The notes under the pieces are model-generated. The model did not search any database. It saw only the letters and a program-made list of their open reading frames with translations, and was not told the origin of the DNA. Shown piece after piece: positions 24,605 to 35,560 of a stretch of DNA of 64,000 bases (within the stretch, counting starts at the first letter, position 1; each line of letters opens with the position of its first letter). Source of the DNA: Cymbidium sinense (Eukaryota > Streptophyta > Magnoliopsida > Asparagales > Orchidaceae); the NCBI GenBank assembly GCA_021442155.1, contig CM038228.1:14611179-14675178 (forward strand), given 5' to 3'. A program made the position numbers and the translations under genes.

Positions 24605-25900
24605 AGAGCCCATTAATTGGAAGCATCATGTGTTCCCCTTTACAATCAATAAGCTGATAAGATCCTCCTTGGTAGCCTCTATGACATAGGGCCTTCCCAA
24701 GTGGGTTCAAACTTGCCTCCCATCTTTTGATGGGCAACAATTGGTCTCCTTAGACTAACACAAGTTCTCCTACTTGGAAAGACCTAGGTACCAATTGTTG
24801 TGAGCTTGAATCATTTTGGCCTTTATACAACTCGAGGTTTTGCACGCCTGTAGACTTTCCTCCAAACCTTCGAGCTCTTCTAACTAACTTTACATTTTGT
24901 TTAAGTGATCTGTTACCCAATGCTATCCTTAGTGATGGGAGAAACTTCTAAAGGTAGAATGCTTGACCCATACACTAAGGAAAATGGGTAGAATTGAGTT
25001 GGAGTGGTATGTGGTGGAAAAGCACGCTTCAACCAACGCCATTCCACTTCGCTCATTTCATCAAGAGTTTTCTTCAATATTAGATGAGAGTTTTATTGAA
25101 TTCTTTTGCTAAGCCATTTTCTTTGGGGTAGTAGATAGTAGAGTATCTCCAATCTATACCATGTCTTCTAGCGAAGATATTATTTTTCATGCTTTTGAAT
25201 GTAGTACCATTATCACATATAATTCATCGAGGCACCCCAAACCTATATATGATATGGTTGAAAATGTGAGCCGTGACCTCTGAGTGGGATGGCTTCCACC
25301 CACTTGGAAAAGTAGTCATGAAAAGATGAATGACCCTTGAAGAAGGAGGATCATCGACCAATGTCTGTCCTAACACTCAAATGGCCATGAGTGGGTGTAG
25401 AATGTTGGGTGGTTGGTGGAGGACCACACCGCATGACACCCGATGGCATCTCTAGCTACATCCATAGTGAATCATCAAGGCTAGTATCCAAGTCTTGATC
25501 TTCATCTTCATCTTGACCGAATGAGCTCGCATAGAATGTACCTATACAATGCCATGCTGTTTGTCTAAACAACATAACCACATTTGGTCAATCAGGTACA
25601 GGTGCCATCAATGAGAGCATAGAGAGAGTTTCACTGATGGGCTTGTGACTTTTCTCTTGAGGTAGTTTGCTGTTCAAATAATCTATGAATGCCTCCAATC
25701 CAGCCTCCATCCTTTTGGCAATGACAAACCTCCCTTCAAGAGAAAGTCTCGATGAGTTCAACATCAATAAGGGATATTCTATTTTGGACCCTTATTGAAA
25801 TGGACTCATCTTCGACATGCCAATTCTTTGGCAAGTTTGGCCAAAGCATCTACTACTGTTCTACCTGGGGAACCTTGATGGTGACTTTGAATTTGCCAAT
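24605..25900 (-). pseudogene. Gypsy-1 integrase (broken)
   Basis: Read on the minus strand: a degenerate zinc-finger region (about 25450-25700), then a core domain. The first Asp codon survives in a TDIG-like context near 25360 next to a frameshift. The second is in ICDNGTTFKS (about 25185-25215). The third catalytic position reads YPKENGLAKEFNKT, with Lys (25104-25106) where Glu is usual. The C-terminal part (KFEP-like and EGPYVIEATKEDLISLL) ends near 24605. Stops and frameshifts are frequent. Confidence 0.85.
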
Positions 25901-25989
25901 AAACTTCATGGTATACTCATGGTAGTGATGAAGCTTGGGTTTGAGAACCTTGTAGGACCCAACAATCTGGTTGATAACCAAGAGAATCC

Positions 25990-26250
25990 CCAAAAGATGT
26001 TGATGCTCTTGACATATAGTGATGGCTAAGACCGAATCAAAGCCTCATACTCGCCTTCATTTGGTGTGGTTGGAAAGATAGTATGAGAATCTCATCACAT
26101 CATGTTTGGAGTTAGAGAACTATTCCTACCGCCTTTCCTGGAGAATAGATCGGTGCTTCACCTTTAAAAAAGAAGCACCATCAAAATACATCTCCCATCG
26201 ATTGTTGGCCTCCTAAGTTCATGATTTGTTCATGGAGATCATCACTAAGT
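25990..26250 (-). pseudogene. Gypsy-1 second RNase H, archaeal-type as in Tat elements (broken)
   Basis: Minus-strand blocks MYFDGASFF, YSPGKAVGIVL and EYEALI resemble the extra RNase H that plant Tat elements carry after their own. The better preserved Gypsy-2 copy is at 51861-52217. Stops break this one. Confidence 0.7.
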
Positions 26251-26379
26251 GGAGAATCAAGAAGTGGGTGTGCCGCTAAGAAATCTAGTGCTCCCTTTTA
26301 CCGCATGGAGGGTATGAAATGATATCAAACAGAAAGTATCATAACCAATGTGCCAAATGAAATAGCATGTCATGAGATA

Positions 26380-26720
26380 CTGCAAAGGGATTTATCTGAG
26401 ATCAAGTTCACCTTATGAGAAAGCATGTAATGTCATAGATTTTGGGAAGCAAAGATCAAAGCTAGCAATGTTTCAATAGGTGGATAGTTTGAGGATCGAT
26501 GACTAGAGGTAAGAGAGCTCCTTCCTCCTTCATTGCATTGCTTGGGCCAGAGCACCGAAGAGAGTCATCCAATGCAGTGTGTAAGGATGAGTGGCGCCGA
26601 TGGGGCTACAAGAACTGCACTTCACCAAATACTGCTTGATGTCTTGAAGCATGTCACTTATCATCCCACTTGAACTTGGCATCCTTTTGACAAGTGCTGA
26701 GAATGGCTTGCATCTCCTGA
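26380..26720 (-). pseudogene. Gypsy-1 first RNase H domain (broken)
   Basis: Follows the RT directly. FKWDDK, IKQYLVK and PIGATHPYTLH (about 26600-26680, minus) match the start of Gypsy RNase H (CQQAF..IK.YL..PPVL..P). Frameshifted. Confidence 0.65.
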
Positions 26721-27560
26721 TAGGTTGAGATAAAGCATCTTAGATATCCCAAAAGGATCCAGTTGAGTTAAACTCTTAGAGGTGGCATTTCTAAGATAGC
26801 TTTAATCTTTTAGATCTATTTCTATTCGTGTCAAACAACAAACCCAAGGAATTTCCAAGCTACTCAATGCACACTCGGGGATTCATTTTGAGGTTATATT
26901 ATCTTAACCGTTCAAAAACTACTCTCAAGTCAAAGAGGTGGTCTTCCTTTTCTTTGCTTTGACTACTAGATCATCAACATAGCACTCAACCTGATGATGG
27001 ATGAGTTCATTGAAGATCTGAGTCATGGCTTGGTATGTAGCACCGATTTTAAGGCCAAAAGGCATGACCCTATAATAAAAGATTTGACGTTCGTAGTAAT
27101 GTTTTCTTTCATCTTCGTGAGACATCTTGATTTGGTTATAGCATGACCCATCCATGAAAGAGAAGACGCATGAGATGAGGCAATGTCCACCATTAATTAT
27201 GGTATAGGAAAAGGAAACTCATCCTTAGGACATGCCTTGTTTAAGTCCCTAAAATTCATATGCAATTTGGCCATTCTTCTTCTTAATTGACACTAGCTAA
27301 CCATGTAGGATATTTTTCTTCCCGATGAAACCAACATCGATCAATTTCTTGACTTAAAATGACCTATTGTTCAATTTCTAATCGCATTCTAGAGCTTGCT
27401 TAATAGGGTATGTTATCTATTTGCTAGTGGAACTACGTGTGAGATAATCTGGCATTTCTTCATAACTCCATGCAAAGTAGTCTTTAAACTCACCAATAGC
27501 CTAACTAAGTCATTGGTTTCTTCTTCATTCAAGAATGAACCGATGTATGCAGGATTTTCT
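26721..27560 (-). pseudogene. Gypsy-1 reverse transcriptase (broken)
   Basis: Copies element RNA into DNA. On the minus strand: NFRDLNKACPKDEF (about 27205-27250), MDGSCYNQIKM from 27155, then VMPFGLKIGATYQAMTQIF and the catalytic YVDD at 26970-26981 followed by LVVKAK, all within one 76-codon frame (26925-27155). FRDLNKACPKDEFPFP and YVDDLVVK are characteristic of plant Tat/Athila-like Gypsy RT. Stops flank these blocks. Confidence 0.93.
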
Positions 27561-28690
27561 TTGTCCCGAGGTTGATTTCTTTAAGCTTGTCTATTATTGA
27601 ATGAATCTCTTCAAATGGAGGTGCATCCTTGATTTTGAGATCATCTGATCATCCAGGTTTCTAAACACACATTCTCATAAGAGTTGGGGATGTGTGAGAA
27701 GAACCTATCATACTCCAAATGGGTAACAACTAAAGAATCATCATCATCCACCATCAATCCTTACCCTCTTGATTGTGCTTCCCTATATTGTTCCATAATT
27801 TTCAAAGTACTACTTGTGCTGGACCATGTGAGGAACTAAACCTTTATGTATAAGATTTTGAACACAAGGAGAGTAAAAATCAAGTGGTAATTCCATTAAT
27901 TCTTTAAAAGTATCTTCCTCAAGTTCTACATCCACTTCAGGACTTGAGGATGATGATCCCAAAAAGAACCTCTTCTGCTTCATGTCACTGGAAGACTTAG
28001 GGACTTCTTAACTACTAAACCTTCAACTTTCTGAGATGTAAGTGAGGTTAGAGCTAAGGTTCCCAACTACTACCTAATAGTTTTACATAAACGATTACTT
28101 TTGCTTTGCTTGGAGGCTGTCTTCATCCGCTGATGAAAAGTCACCTCCAATGGAACCCACAGAGGGGGGTTGGCGGTATACTAATCACATTAGACTCATC
28201 CTCCTGGATTCCTCTATGTGAATAGTAGGGTACTCTGAACTGAACACGATCTCTATTTGCCGATGGCCCAGGGTCTCCACCTCGAACTCTTTCTACCTTG
28301 CCTCTCCGCTGTGGAGGTTGAGCCATCTACCCACACATGTCCATATGATGGAATGATTGGGTGGAATGTGATATGACTCTATTTCTTCATTTCCCCTTCT
28401 TGTCTCGATTTATTTTCTTTCTTTTCTTTTCTTTTCTTTTCTTTTCTTTTATTTTCTTTTTTTTCTTTTCTTGATTTTCTTTTTTTTGCATTTGAATTTT
28501 GTCCAAGTTCATGAGAAAGGGTGTTTGAGGAAGATAGTAGCATCCTCATAAATCTCAACCTCTAACTAAAATGGCTTTTCATCTCATTGACATATATTCA
28601 ATTCCATCTTTGAACTTGATGCAATGATGGAGGGAGGGAATGATCTTATTCTGATGTATCCAAGGCCTACCAAAAGCAAAGGAACAAAGT
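27561..28690 (-). other. Gypsy-1 protease-to-RT linker
   Basis: No continuous frame. It contains a pyrimidine-rich (TTTTC)n run at about 28408-28495 on the plus strand and a short Arg-rich frame (28141-28326, minus) without a recognisable domain. Confidence 0.5.
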
Positions 28691-29010
28691 ATTCAATCAA
28701 TGATGTAGAACTTGGCTCTTCCTCACTATCTCCAAAGGTAACACTATAGAACCTAAAGCCCACTCACCTTGTTCATTGAATCCTCTCAACATCATCCATC
28801 TCCCTGAGTGGAGATGTCGATACCCAAATAGGCAAGGGTCTTTAGACTCATAATGTTCATTGATGCACCTGATCCATGAGAACTCAGTCCAAACATGTCC
28901 ATGTATGTGATGTAGGGATTGTGCTCCAAGTCCCCAAAAGAAGGTCTTCATCGTGAAGGTGATCCCTTGAGCTTCTTTATAATGTGCTTCCACCTATAGG
29001 GTTAGCAAAG
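28691..29010 (-). pseudogene. Gypsy-1 aspartic protease (broken)
   Basis: The order of blocks fits Tat protease: ITFT near the start, then GSGASMNIMSL in place of D[PS]GSS.NI.., a GFNEQG..ALGSIVLP block in the 28697-28993 frame, and upstream YDALVLSKEMRESLIKAL (29000-29110), a sequence that commonly precedes this protease. The Asp of the active-site triad is not clearly present. The blocks lie in different frames. Confidence 0.75.
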
Positions 29011-30390
29011 CATATCTCAGATCAAGGAGAGCCTTGATTAGTGATTCCCTCATCTCTTTGGATAAGACAAGGGCATCATATATGCTTAGCTTAGACGACA
29101 ACTTTCTTAGATGAGAAAGGACATTGTAGTCCATCTTCTGGTCTCCACAAGCATATCCAAGGGTGGAGCATCCCGTGGAAGGGCTTCTCGATCTGTACCA
29201 ATGACTTGTTTCCCTCATCTTGAGGTGTTGCCCTGGAGGTAGAACCTGCCACTATGGAGGTTGACTTCGTGATCTCTTGTGGTGGTAATGGAAGGTTCTA
29301 CTGACATCGCTCACCTATAGCTTCTCCTATGGGACCCTAATCGAGATGATTCCAAGTCTATCTCAAGAGGTGAACTGTAGTATTCGTGAGTTGGAAAGTC
29401 CAACTAAATCGAAAGAGGAAGATCAGAATTATTATAGTTATTTAGACTTGAAGAGTTATCATTAGAATAGAAGAAGACAAACCCATCGGCACATAGATGT
29501 AATTCAAGCTTGCTTTATTCTTCAATTTCTTGGAATTGTTTGGAGGTACAAAGTAGAAATCAAGTAAAGTGAGTGGAGTAAGGGATTTGATGCCCTTATC
29601 TATTGATACAAGAGTTCTACTAGTAGAAAAAATAGAAGAACTAGCTGAAATGGAAGAAGTCACGTGGAAACTATAACCAAGTGAGGTTGGCTATAATGGC
29701 TAAAAAGGGCTATCCCGACACATAGCTCGCGATCTCCTCCTTTCCAAGAGTTGGCACTGGCAACTTGCAAACCTTCCTTGGTGTTGGAGGTTTGAGTTGA
29801 CTCAAGCACCTATAAAGAAAGCTTCTTGATCTTCTGGACTATCTTCTTAGAGGTATGAGATAAGGAGATATCCCAACCTTCTTTGGTTTTGGTAGGATCA
29901 CATGTATCCCCAAGGATTATCCTAATGGAACTAGAAGGTTGTTCCACAAGGTATTCCTTTGGGATAACTATAGCACCGATCTTGAAGTGTTCAAGTCCCT
30001 TGAATGTGAAGCAATCCTCCAAAATGTGGCCTAGATACGGTGAAAAAGTTTGATCATGAATTTTGCTACTTCCTCTCCTTGGTAGCTAGAAATCGTTTCT
30101 TTAAGAGATTCTTAAAGATTTTCTGATTACCTCTTAAAAGAATAAGGTTTGTTTAACTTATCTAAAAGAGTAGGTGGACCATTACCTATGGGAGGGCATA
30201 CCATGCTGGTGTGGTGGTGGTGAAGGGTGCTAGCCATGGAGGCTACTGGAGGCCTGGGCTACCTCGTGGTGGAAAAAGGAGGTGGAGGTCACTGAGGTCA
30301 TGGTCTCTGACATCTCTAGTCTGCTTCCTTATCAACCACTGCACTGGCTTCTTCTCATAGACCTTCGCTTCTACTTAGAAATAATCTTGA
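29011..30390 (-). pseudogene. Gypsy-1 gag-to-protease spacer (broken)
   Basis: Contains VLSHLRKLSSKLSIYDAL in the 28994-29218 frame and a 70-codon frame (29810-30022) starting MEDCFTFKGL. Both have the look of the region between capsid and protease in Tat elements. No zinc knuckle could be read with confidence. Confidence 0.55.
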
Positions 30391-30860
30391 AAAGGCAACT
30401 GCTTTTTCTCCTTGTAGACTAGCCACCTTATTGATTAGCTTCTCAAATGTCTTGATAGTGAAGCCCTTAAGCATGAAGGCGACCAGGCCATGGATATTCT
30501 TGAAGAGAATCTCAATGGCATGTTGTCCATACAATTGTGGTTCACACTTTATACTTAGGTTATGCCATCAGAGAATATAATCAACAAGAGACTCACTGGG
30601 GTGCTGTTGTGCTACAACGAGATCACCGACGGTAACCCTTTGCCGAGCTCCAGCAAACCTCTTGATAAAGAGTTGCTCCAACTCAACAAATGTCTACTAA
30701 CCATTGGGCAGTTCAAAGATACCAATCAAAATCAATACCACTAGACTAAAGGAGAAAAGAAAGCATCCCGCCACCTGCAATAATTGGCCCCTGTGCTATA
30801 TGTTTTGGGTTTCCACGCCATCAAAGCTTTTGGAGGAAGGAGGCACAAAACCCTTGGGAT
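30391..30860 (-). pseudogene. gag: Gypsy-1 gag capsid core (broken)
   Basis: Forms the virus-like particle. On the minus strand one frame runs from about 30700 to 30400 with blocks LEQLFIKRFAGARQRVTV, QQHPSESLVDYI, LSIKCEPQLYG and GFTIKTFEKLINK, the arrangement of the retrotransposon gag domain (F..RF, E...DYI.RW). It is interrupted by a single TGA at 30568-30570 where Arg would be expected (CGA to TGA). Upstream, DFDWYL and KSFDGV pieces in shifted frames extend the domain to about 30860. Confidence 0.85.
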
Positions 30861-31837
30861 ATTGGATAATATCAAATTCCTGGGGTCTACCTTTGAACCG
30901 ATGATCCTCCGCTTGAGCCAAAGCTTCACTATTGCTCAACCATGGATTTGATATTTTTCTTGTATGGAGGTACTTTCCACTACCTTCCTATACATGCTAG
31001 CTACCTTGCTCAACGAGAGGAGTCTTGGGGTCCAAGACATGCACTAACTTGTTGACCGACTCATGTAGGATGGATAAAGGGGCTTTTTCAAGCACCAACT
31101 TACTAACAAGTCCTGCTTATCGCCATCCTATTTAACTACTTCATCCTTCTCGCTTAACGATGTCGAGGTGTGGGTGATTGCGTGTCTTGATCAACCTCAT
31201 CACCTTCCATGGCTATTCCCGAGAAGAGATCCTCTAGTGTCAACCATGTACCTAGTCTCCCAACAAGTCATCTTCATTGGGATCAAGACTTTCTCCTCAT
31301 CCATAAATCATACCCCAAGATCTCCTTCTTTTCCATGAAATAATGTGCCACTATATCATCTAAAGAATGAAATCAGTTAAATATCTTATGATCGGTGTGA
31401 TCATTATCTTATAATGAGAGGCACCAAACCTCGCCTGCCACAGGAGAGTCAGTCCTATGTGGAATGAACACACTGGATGAATGACACTCCTGACTGCTAT
31501 TGGCTATGAGAGGGGTAACAATCCTAGGATGTTCCACTCAGTGCAGGACTATCATGTATCTTTAATATCACCATCTCCATCCCATCAGAAGGGTGGAATT
31601 GGTGGGAATGACCACAACACTTGGTCGCCATTCCTTCCACACCACTAGGGGAAGTCAGTGGAGAGCTCCCTACCATAATAGGTGGTGTAGAAGGTAGATC
31701 CCCATAGCCGGATCACCAATGGTGCTTCTCCCGTATGGCCTTCATGGCTAGGAATGGAGATGATGTAACTAATGGCGATGATGAAAGAGGGTAGAGCGGT
31801 GGAGACACCACTCTCTGAAGCTATCCCTCTATTGTGA

Positions 31838-32296
31838 TTAGTCCGAGTAAGAAGGATTATAGGTCGCGCCCGAATGGAAAATTAATAAGAGTAGATGATG
31901 CCGACTAACGGCTAAACCTCCACCTCTCCCTGCTTGTAATAAGTGTTGTATGGGCCTCTCGGGCCCTCTCCTGAATCTGCTGGGATGATAGATCAAGATC
32001 AAACTGTACTGACTGAGCATCCATATGCTCACACTGCATAAGATGATCAAATCGGTAATGACCTCCTGAACCATGGTCGAATGCACCACTAGAGGAGGTG
32101 ATCCTCTAACATCCTCCGCTAACCCAGAGAGAGGATGAACTATAACCAGTGGTATGATAAACTCATCAATGGTCGAGATTCCCATCTCCTTGCAATCCCT
32201 ACATGGGTAGGATGGGAGGAGATGAGCTAGACCCACATTCAAATGTGAGGAAGCGAGACAGGGGAGCCTTACCCTGAGGGTGATGAGATGGTGCAA
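31838..32296 (-). CDS. Unassigned open frame upstream of Gypsy-1 gag
   Basis: 152 codons, the longest frame of the Gypsy-1 interior. It lies between the leader repeats and gag, where Ogre-type elements can carry an extra reading frame. I recognise no domain. The composition is Leu/Pro/His-rich with an Arg-rich patch (FRRGPERPIQHLLQAGRGG, about residues 108-126). It may be the N-terminal part of gag, a remnant of an extra frame, or a chance frame. Confidence 0.3.
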   Translation of the reverse strand: MHHLITLRVRLPCLASSHLNVGLAHLLPSYPCRDCKEMGISTIDEFIIPLVIVHPLSGLAEDVRGSPPLVVHSTMVQEVITDLIILCSVSIWMLSQYSLILIYHPSRFRRGPERPIQHLLQAGRGGGLAVSRHHLLLLIFHSGATYNPSYSD

Positions 32297-32829
32297 CCCT
32301 CACCGGGCAACATGAGAAACCTGGGTGACTAAATCAAGGGTCACCGCTAGTACTACTATGAATTGTGGTAGCACCACTTTCCTCTTCTGAGGAGACATCG
32401 AGTAGATGTCAATCGATGATGGCTTTCCCATCACCATGGTCCTCAGTGAGGGAGCCCCTCATAAGTAATCCTCTCCCAAATCCCACCAAAGTGAATCTGG
32501 TATGGTCCGATGGAAGTCACTATCCAAAGCAAGATCCATACCATGGGAAGGTAAAATGAACTCGAACTGCCATTTCAACAACTATAAGAGATTGAAACTA
32601 CTACATACCGATGGTGAATCGAATGAGAAATGAGAATCAAATTGTCTTTATAGATTTTCAATTTTGAATTTGAAAATTTGAACCGACATCCAACAACTTG
32701 GAAGTTTTAAGTGGGGTTCAAATGGATTTGAGAAGATTGATTGAATGAGGAATTTTGAATATGAATCCAACTTCAACAAATTTGGGTATGTTGAAAGATG
32801 GATTCAAAATGTTTTGATAAGGATGCTTC

Positions 32830-34450
32830 CATAGGTTCATTATTTGTTTGAATTTGAATTTTTGGTTCAAGGACCCTTTCCTTTAACAAATATGGGTATG
32901 TTATAGTAAGGGTTAATTGATCTTGTTTTTGTTTGATGTTTTGGAAATCCACTCACTTAGCAAATTTGGATATGCTAAGTGAGGTGTTTGAAAAAAATTC
33001 TTTCTTTTTGTGAATTGTTGCTTGATGATTTTGAGATTTGGAATTCCTACTTAGCAAATTTAGGTATGCTAAGTGAAGAACCCAAATGTTAGTTTGTTTG
33101 ATTTTTGAAAATTGGAATTCCCACTTAGCAAATTTAGGTATGCTAAGAAAATCCTAAGTGTGTTTCATTTATTTTGATGTTTTATTTTGAAAGGGATCTT
33201 AGAAATTTGGTATGCTAAGAATCAAGTGTTTTTTGTTTTGATTTGATTGAAAGTGGAGACTTTCCTTTAAGATGAAATCCCACTTAGTTTTGTGAAATGG
33301 ACATTTCACTTAGCAAATTTGAGTATGCTAAATAAAATTCCAAATTATGTGTTCAAAATGTTGTTGTGTTTGGATTTTAAAAATGGAAACTTTTATTTAG
33401 CAAATTTGGTATGCTAAAGAACTAAGTTCCAAAGGTGATTGAAAGTTTTTGGTTTTAAATTTGGAAACTTTACTTAGAAAATTTGATTATGCCAAATGAA
33501 GTTCCAAATATTGATTTTGATTTTGAGTTTGAGACTTTTTAGCAAATTTGTATGTAAATGAAGTTCCAAAGGTGTTTGAAAATTTTGATTTTATTTGGAA
33601 ACTTCACTTAACAAATTTGATTATGCTAAATGAAGTTCCAAAAATGTTTGTAAATTTTTGTTTTTTGGAATTTGGAAACTTCACTTAGCAAATTTGAGTA
33701 TGCTAAATGAGATTCCAAATGTGTTTGAAAATTTTTTGGATTTTGAATTTGGAGACTTCATTTATCAAATTTGAGTATGCTAAATGAAGTTCCAAAATGT
33801 GTTTGAAAATTTTTGATTTTTGGTTTGGAAACATCACTTTGCAAATTTGAGTATGCTAAGTGAAATTCCAAAAATGGTTGAATTTTTTTTTTGTTTTGGA
33901 ATTTGGAAACTTCACTTAGCAAATTTGAGTATGTTAAATAAGGTTCCAAATGTGTTTTGAAAATATTTTTTAATTTTTGATTTGGAAACTTCACTTGGCA
34001 AATTTGAATATGCTAAGTAAAATTCCAATTGTGTTTGAAAATATATATTTTTAATTTTGGATTTAGAAACTTCATTTAGCAAATTTGTGTATGCTAAATT
34101 AAATTCCAAATGTGTTTTTAAAACTTTTGATTTTTGATTTGGAGACTTCACTTAGAAAATTTGAGTATTCTAAATGAAGTTCTTAAATGTGTTTTGAAAT
34201 TTTTTTTATTTTTTTTTTATTTTTTTGATTTTGGATTTGGAGACTTCAATTAACAAATTTGGGTATGTTAAATGAAGTTCCAAATTTTGAAAATTTTGAA
34301 AGTATGATTGTTGTTTTAATTTGGAGAACTTCATTAACAAATTTGGGTATGTTAATGGAGACCAATATTTTGAAATGTGAAAATTTTGTTTTGTGTTGAT
34401 TTTGCTTTTTGAAAGAAATTCCAACTTAATCATTTTGATATGTTTAAGAT
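32830..34450. repeat. Tandem repeat array in the Gypsy-1 leader, period about 78 bp
   Basis: About 19 imperfect units marked by TTAGCAAATTTGAGTATGCT-like cores (for example near 33053, 33127, 33313, 33687, 33763, 33840, 33920, 33998, 34078, 34252 and 34336), separated by GAAGTTCCAAATGTGTTTGAAAATTTT-like spacers. The period varies from about 65 to 100 bp. Short minus-strand frames through it (33758-34433) are only repeat translations such as YSNLLSEVSKSK. Confidence 0.9.
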
Positions 34451-35100
34451 ATTTCCAAATGATATTTATTTTAATTGAATGAAATCTTCATTTAAAATTT
34501 GAGTATCAAATGAGGATGTTCATATTTTGAAAATTTAATTTTGTTTGAAATGAAACTTCCATTCAATGAGTGTATTTAATGGAAAGGTTCATTTGTGGTT
34601 TTGTAAGTTTTCTATTTTGATTTTTGGAAAGGTGATTGTTCATTTTATTTTGAAAATGAGATCTTCATCAAAGTGAATTGAAGGAAGATATGCATTTGTG
34701 CTTTTGGAAATTTTAGTTTTGTTTGAAAATGAAACTTACATTCAATTAGTGTGGGTATATTGAATGGAAAGATTCATATGTGCTTTTTGAAAATTTTTTA
34801 TTTTAATTTTTTGGAAAGATGATTGTTCATTTTATTTTTGAAAATGAAATCTTCATCAAAGTGAATTGAAGGAAGATATTCATTTGTGCTTTTGAAAAAT
34901 TTAATTCTATGTGCAAATGAAGCTTCCATTCAATAAGTGTGAGTATATTGAATGGAAAGGTTCATATGTGCTTTTAAAAATTTTGATTTTGATTTTTAGA
35001 AAGATGATTGTTCATTTTATTTTGGGAATGAAATCTTCATCAAAATGAATTGATGGAAGATATTCCTTTGAGCTTTTGGAAAAGGCTTTTTTTTTTAATT
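34451..35100. repeat. Second leader repeat, period about 185 bp
   Basis: Three units carry CATTCAAT.AGTGTG..TATATTGAATGGAAAG (near 34560, 34740 and 34925) alternating with GATGATTGTTCATTTTATTTT and GAAATCTTCATCAAAGTGAATTGA. The flanking words (GAAACTTC, AAATTTT) suggest derivation from the adjacent 78-bp array. Confidence 0.75.
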
Positions 35101-35535
35101 TTATTTTTGAAAAATCATACATGTAACAATTATGGAAATTGTTATATGAGGGTGATAAAGTTTTGTGGAAAATATTTTATTAAGTGCATTTTTTTGAAAG
35201 AGTGCCTTTGAAAAGCAAAGTTTTTATGAAAAATTGATTTTGTTTTTATTATTTTAGAATGAACCTTTATTTATCATAAAGATGATAAAGAGGAAGTATT
35301 TAAATGTTTTCTTTTATTAAATTTTCATTTTACCCATCGAAGAACTTAAAGGGGTTTTAAGACCAACCTGGGGTGATGTCCTAAAACCTAAAGATGTTGA
35401 CTAGCTTAACTTAAGGACAAAATAAGCTAAGTGCCAACAAAAAGAAAGATAGTATAGGGTCCATACAAAAGTACAAACCCACTATCGATACTTAGAGACA
35501 ACGATCATTCACCACATATGGAGAGGGGAACCATT
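35101..35535 (-). other. Gypsy-1 leader, non-repetitive part
   Basis: AT-rich leader between the repeat array and the primer site. No frame or site recognised. The last 90 bp before the primer site align with Gypsy-3 at 61720-61800. Confidence 0.5.
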
Positions 35536-35560
35536 CTCCAACAGTGTCGCTAGAAAAATT
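35536..35560 (-). other. Gypsy-1 primer-binding-site region
   Basis: Directly after the 5' LTR the minus strand reads AATTTTTCTAGCGACACTGT then TGGAG. Gypsy-3 has TTTTTCTAGCGACTCCACAG followed by GGGAG at the same place (61701-61725). The TAGCGACTCC..GGGGA form resembles the TGGCGACTCC..GGGGA primer sites of Tat elements. The exact tRNA is not certain. Confidence 0.6.

Noticed and set aside
33758..34433. Minus-strand frames with repeated YSNL..EVSKSK sequence
   Set aside because: They follow the 78-bp tandem DNA repeat. Period and frame are inconsistent between units, so a repeat protein is unlikely.
32830..34450. Possible CRISPR-like array
   Set aside because: Variable period, no constant repeat with unique spacers, and the setting is a plant retrotransposon leader.
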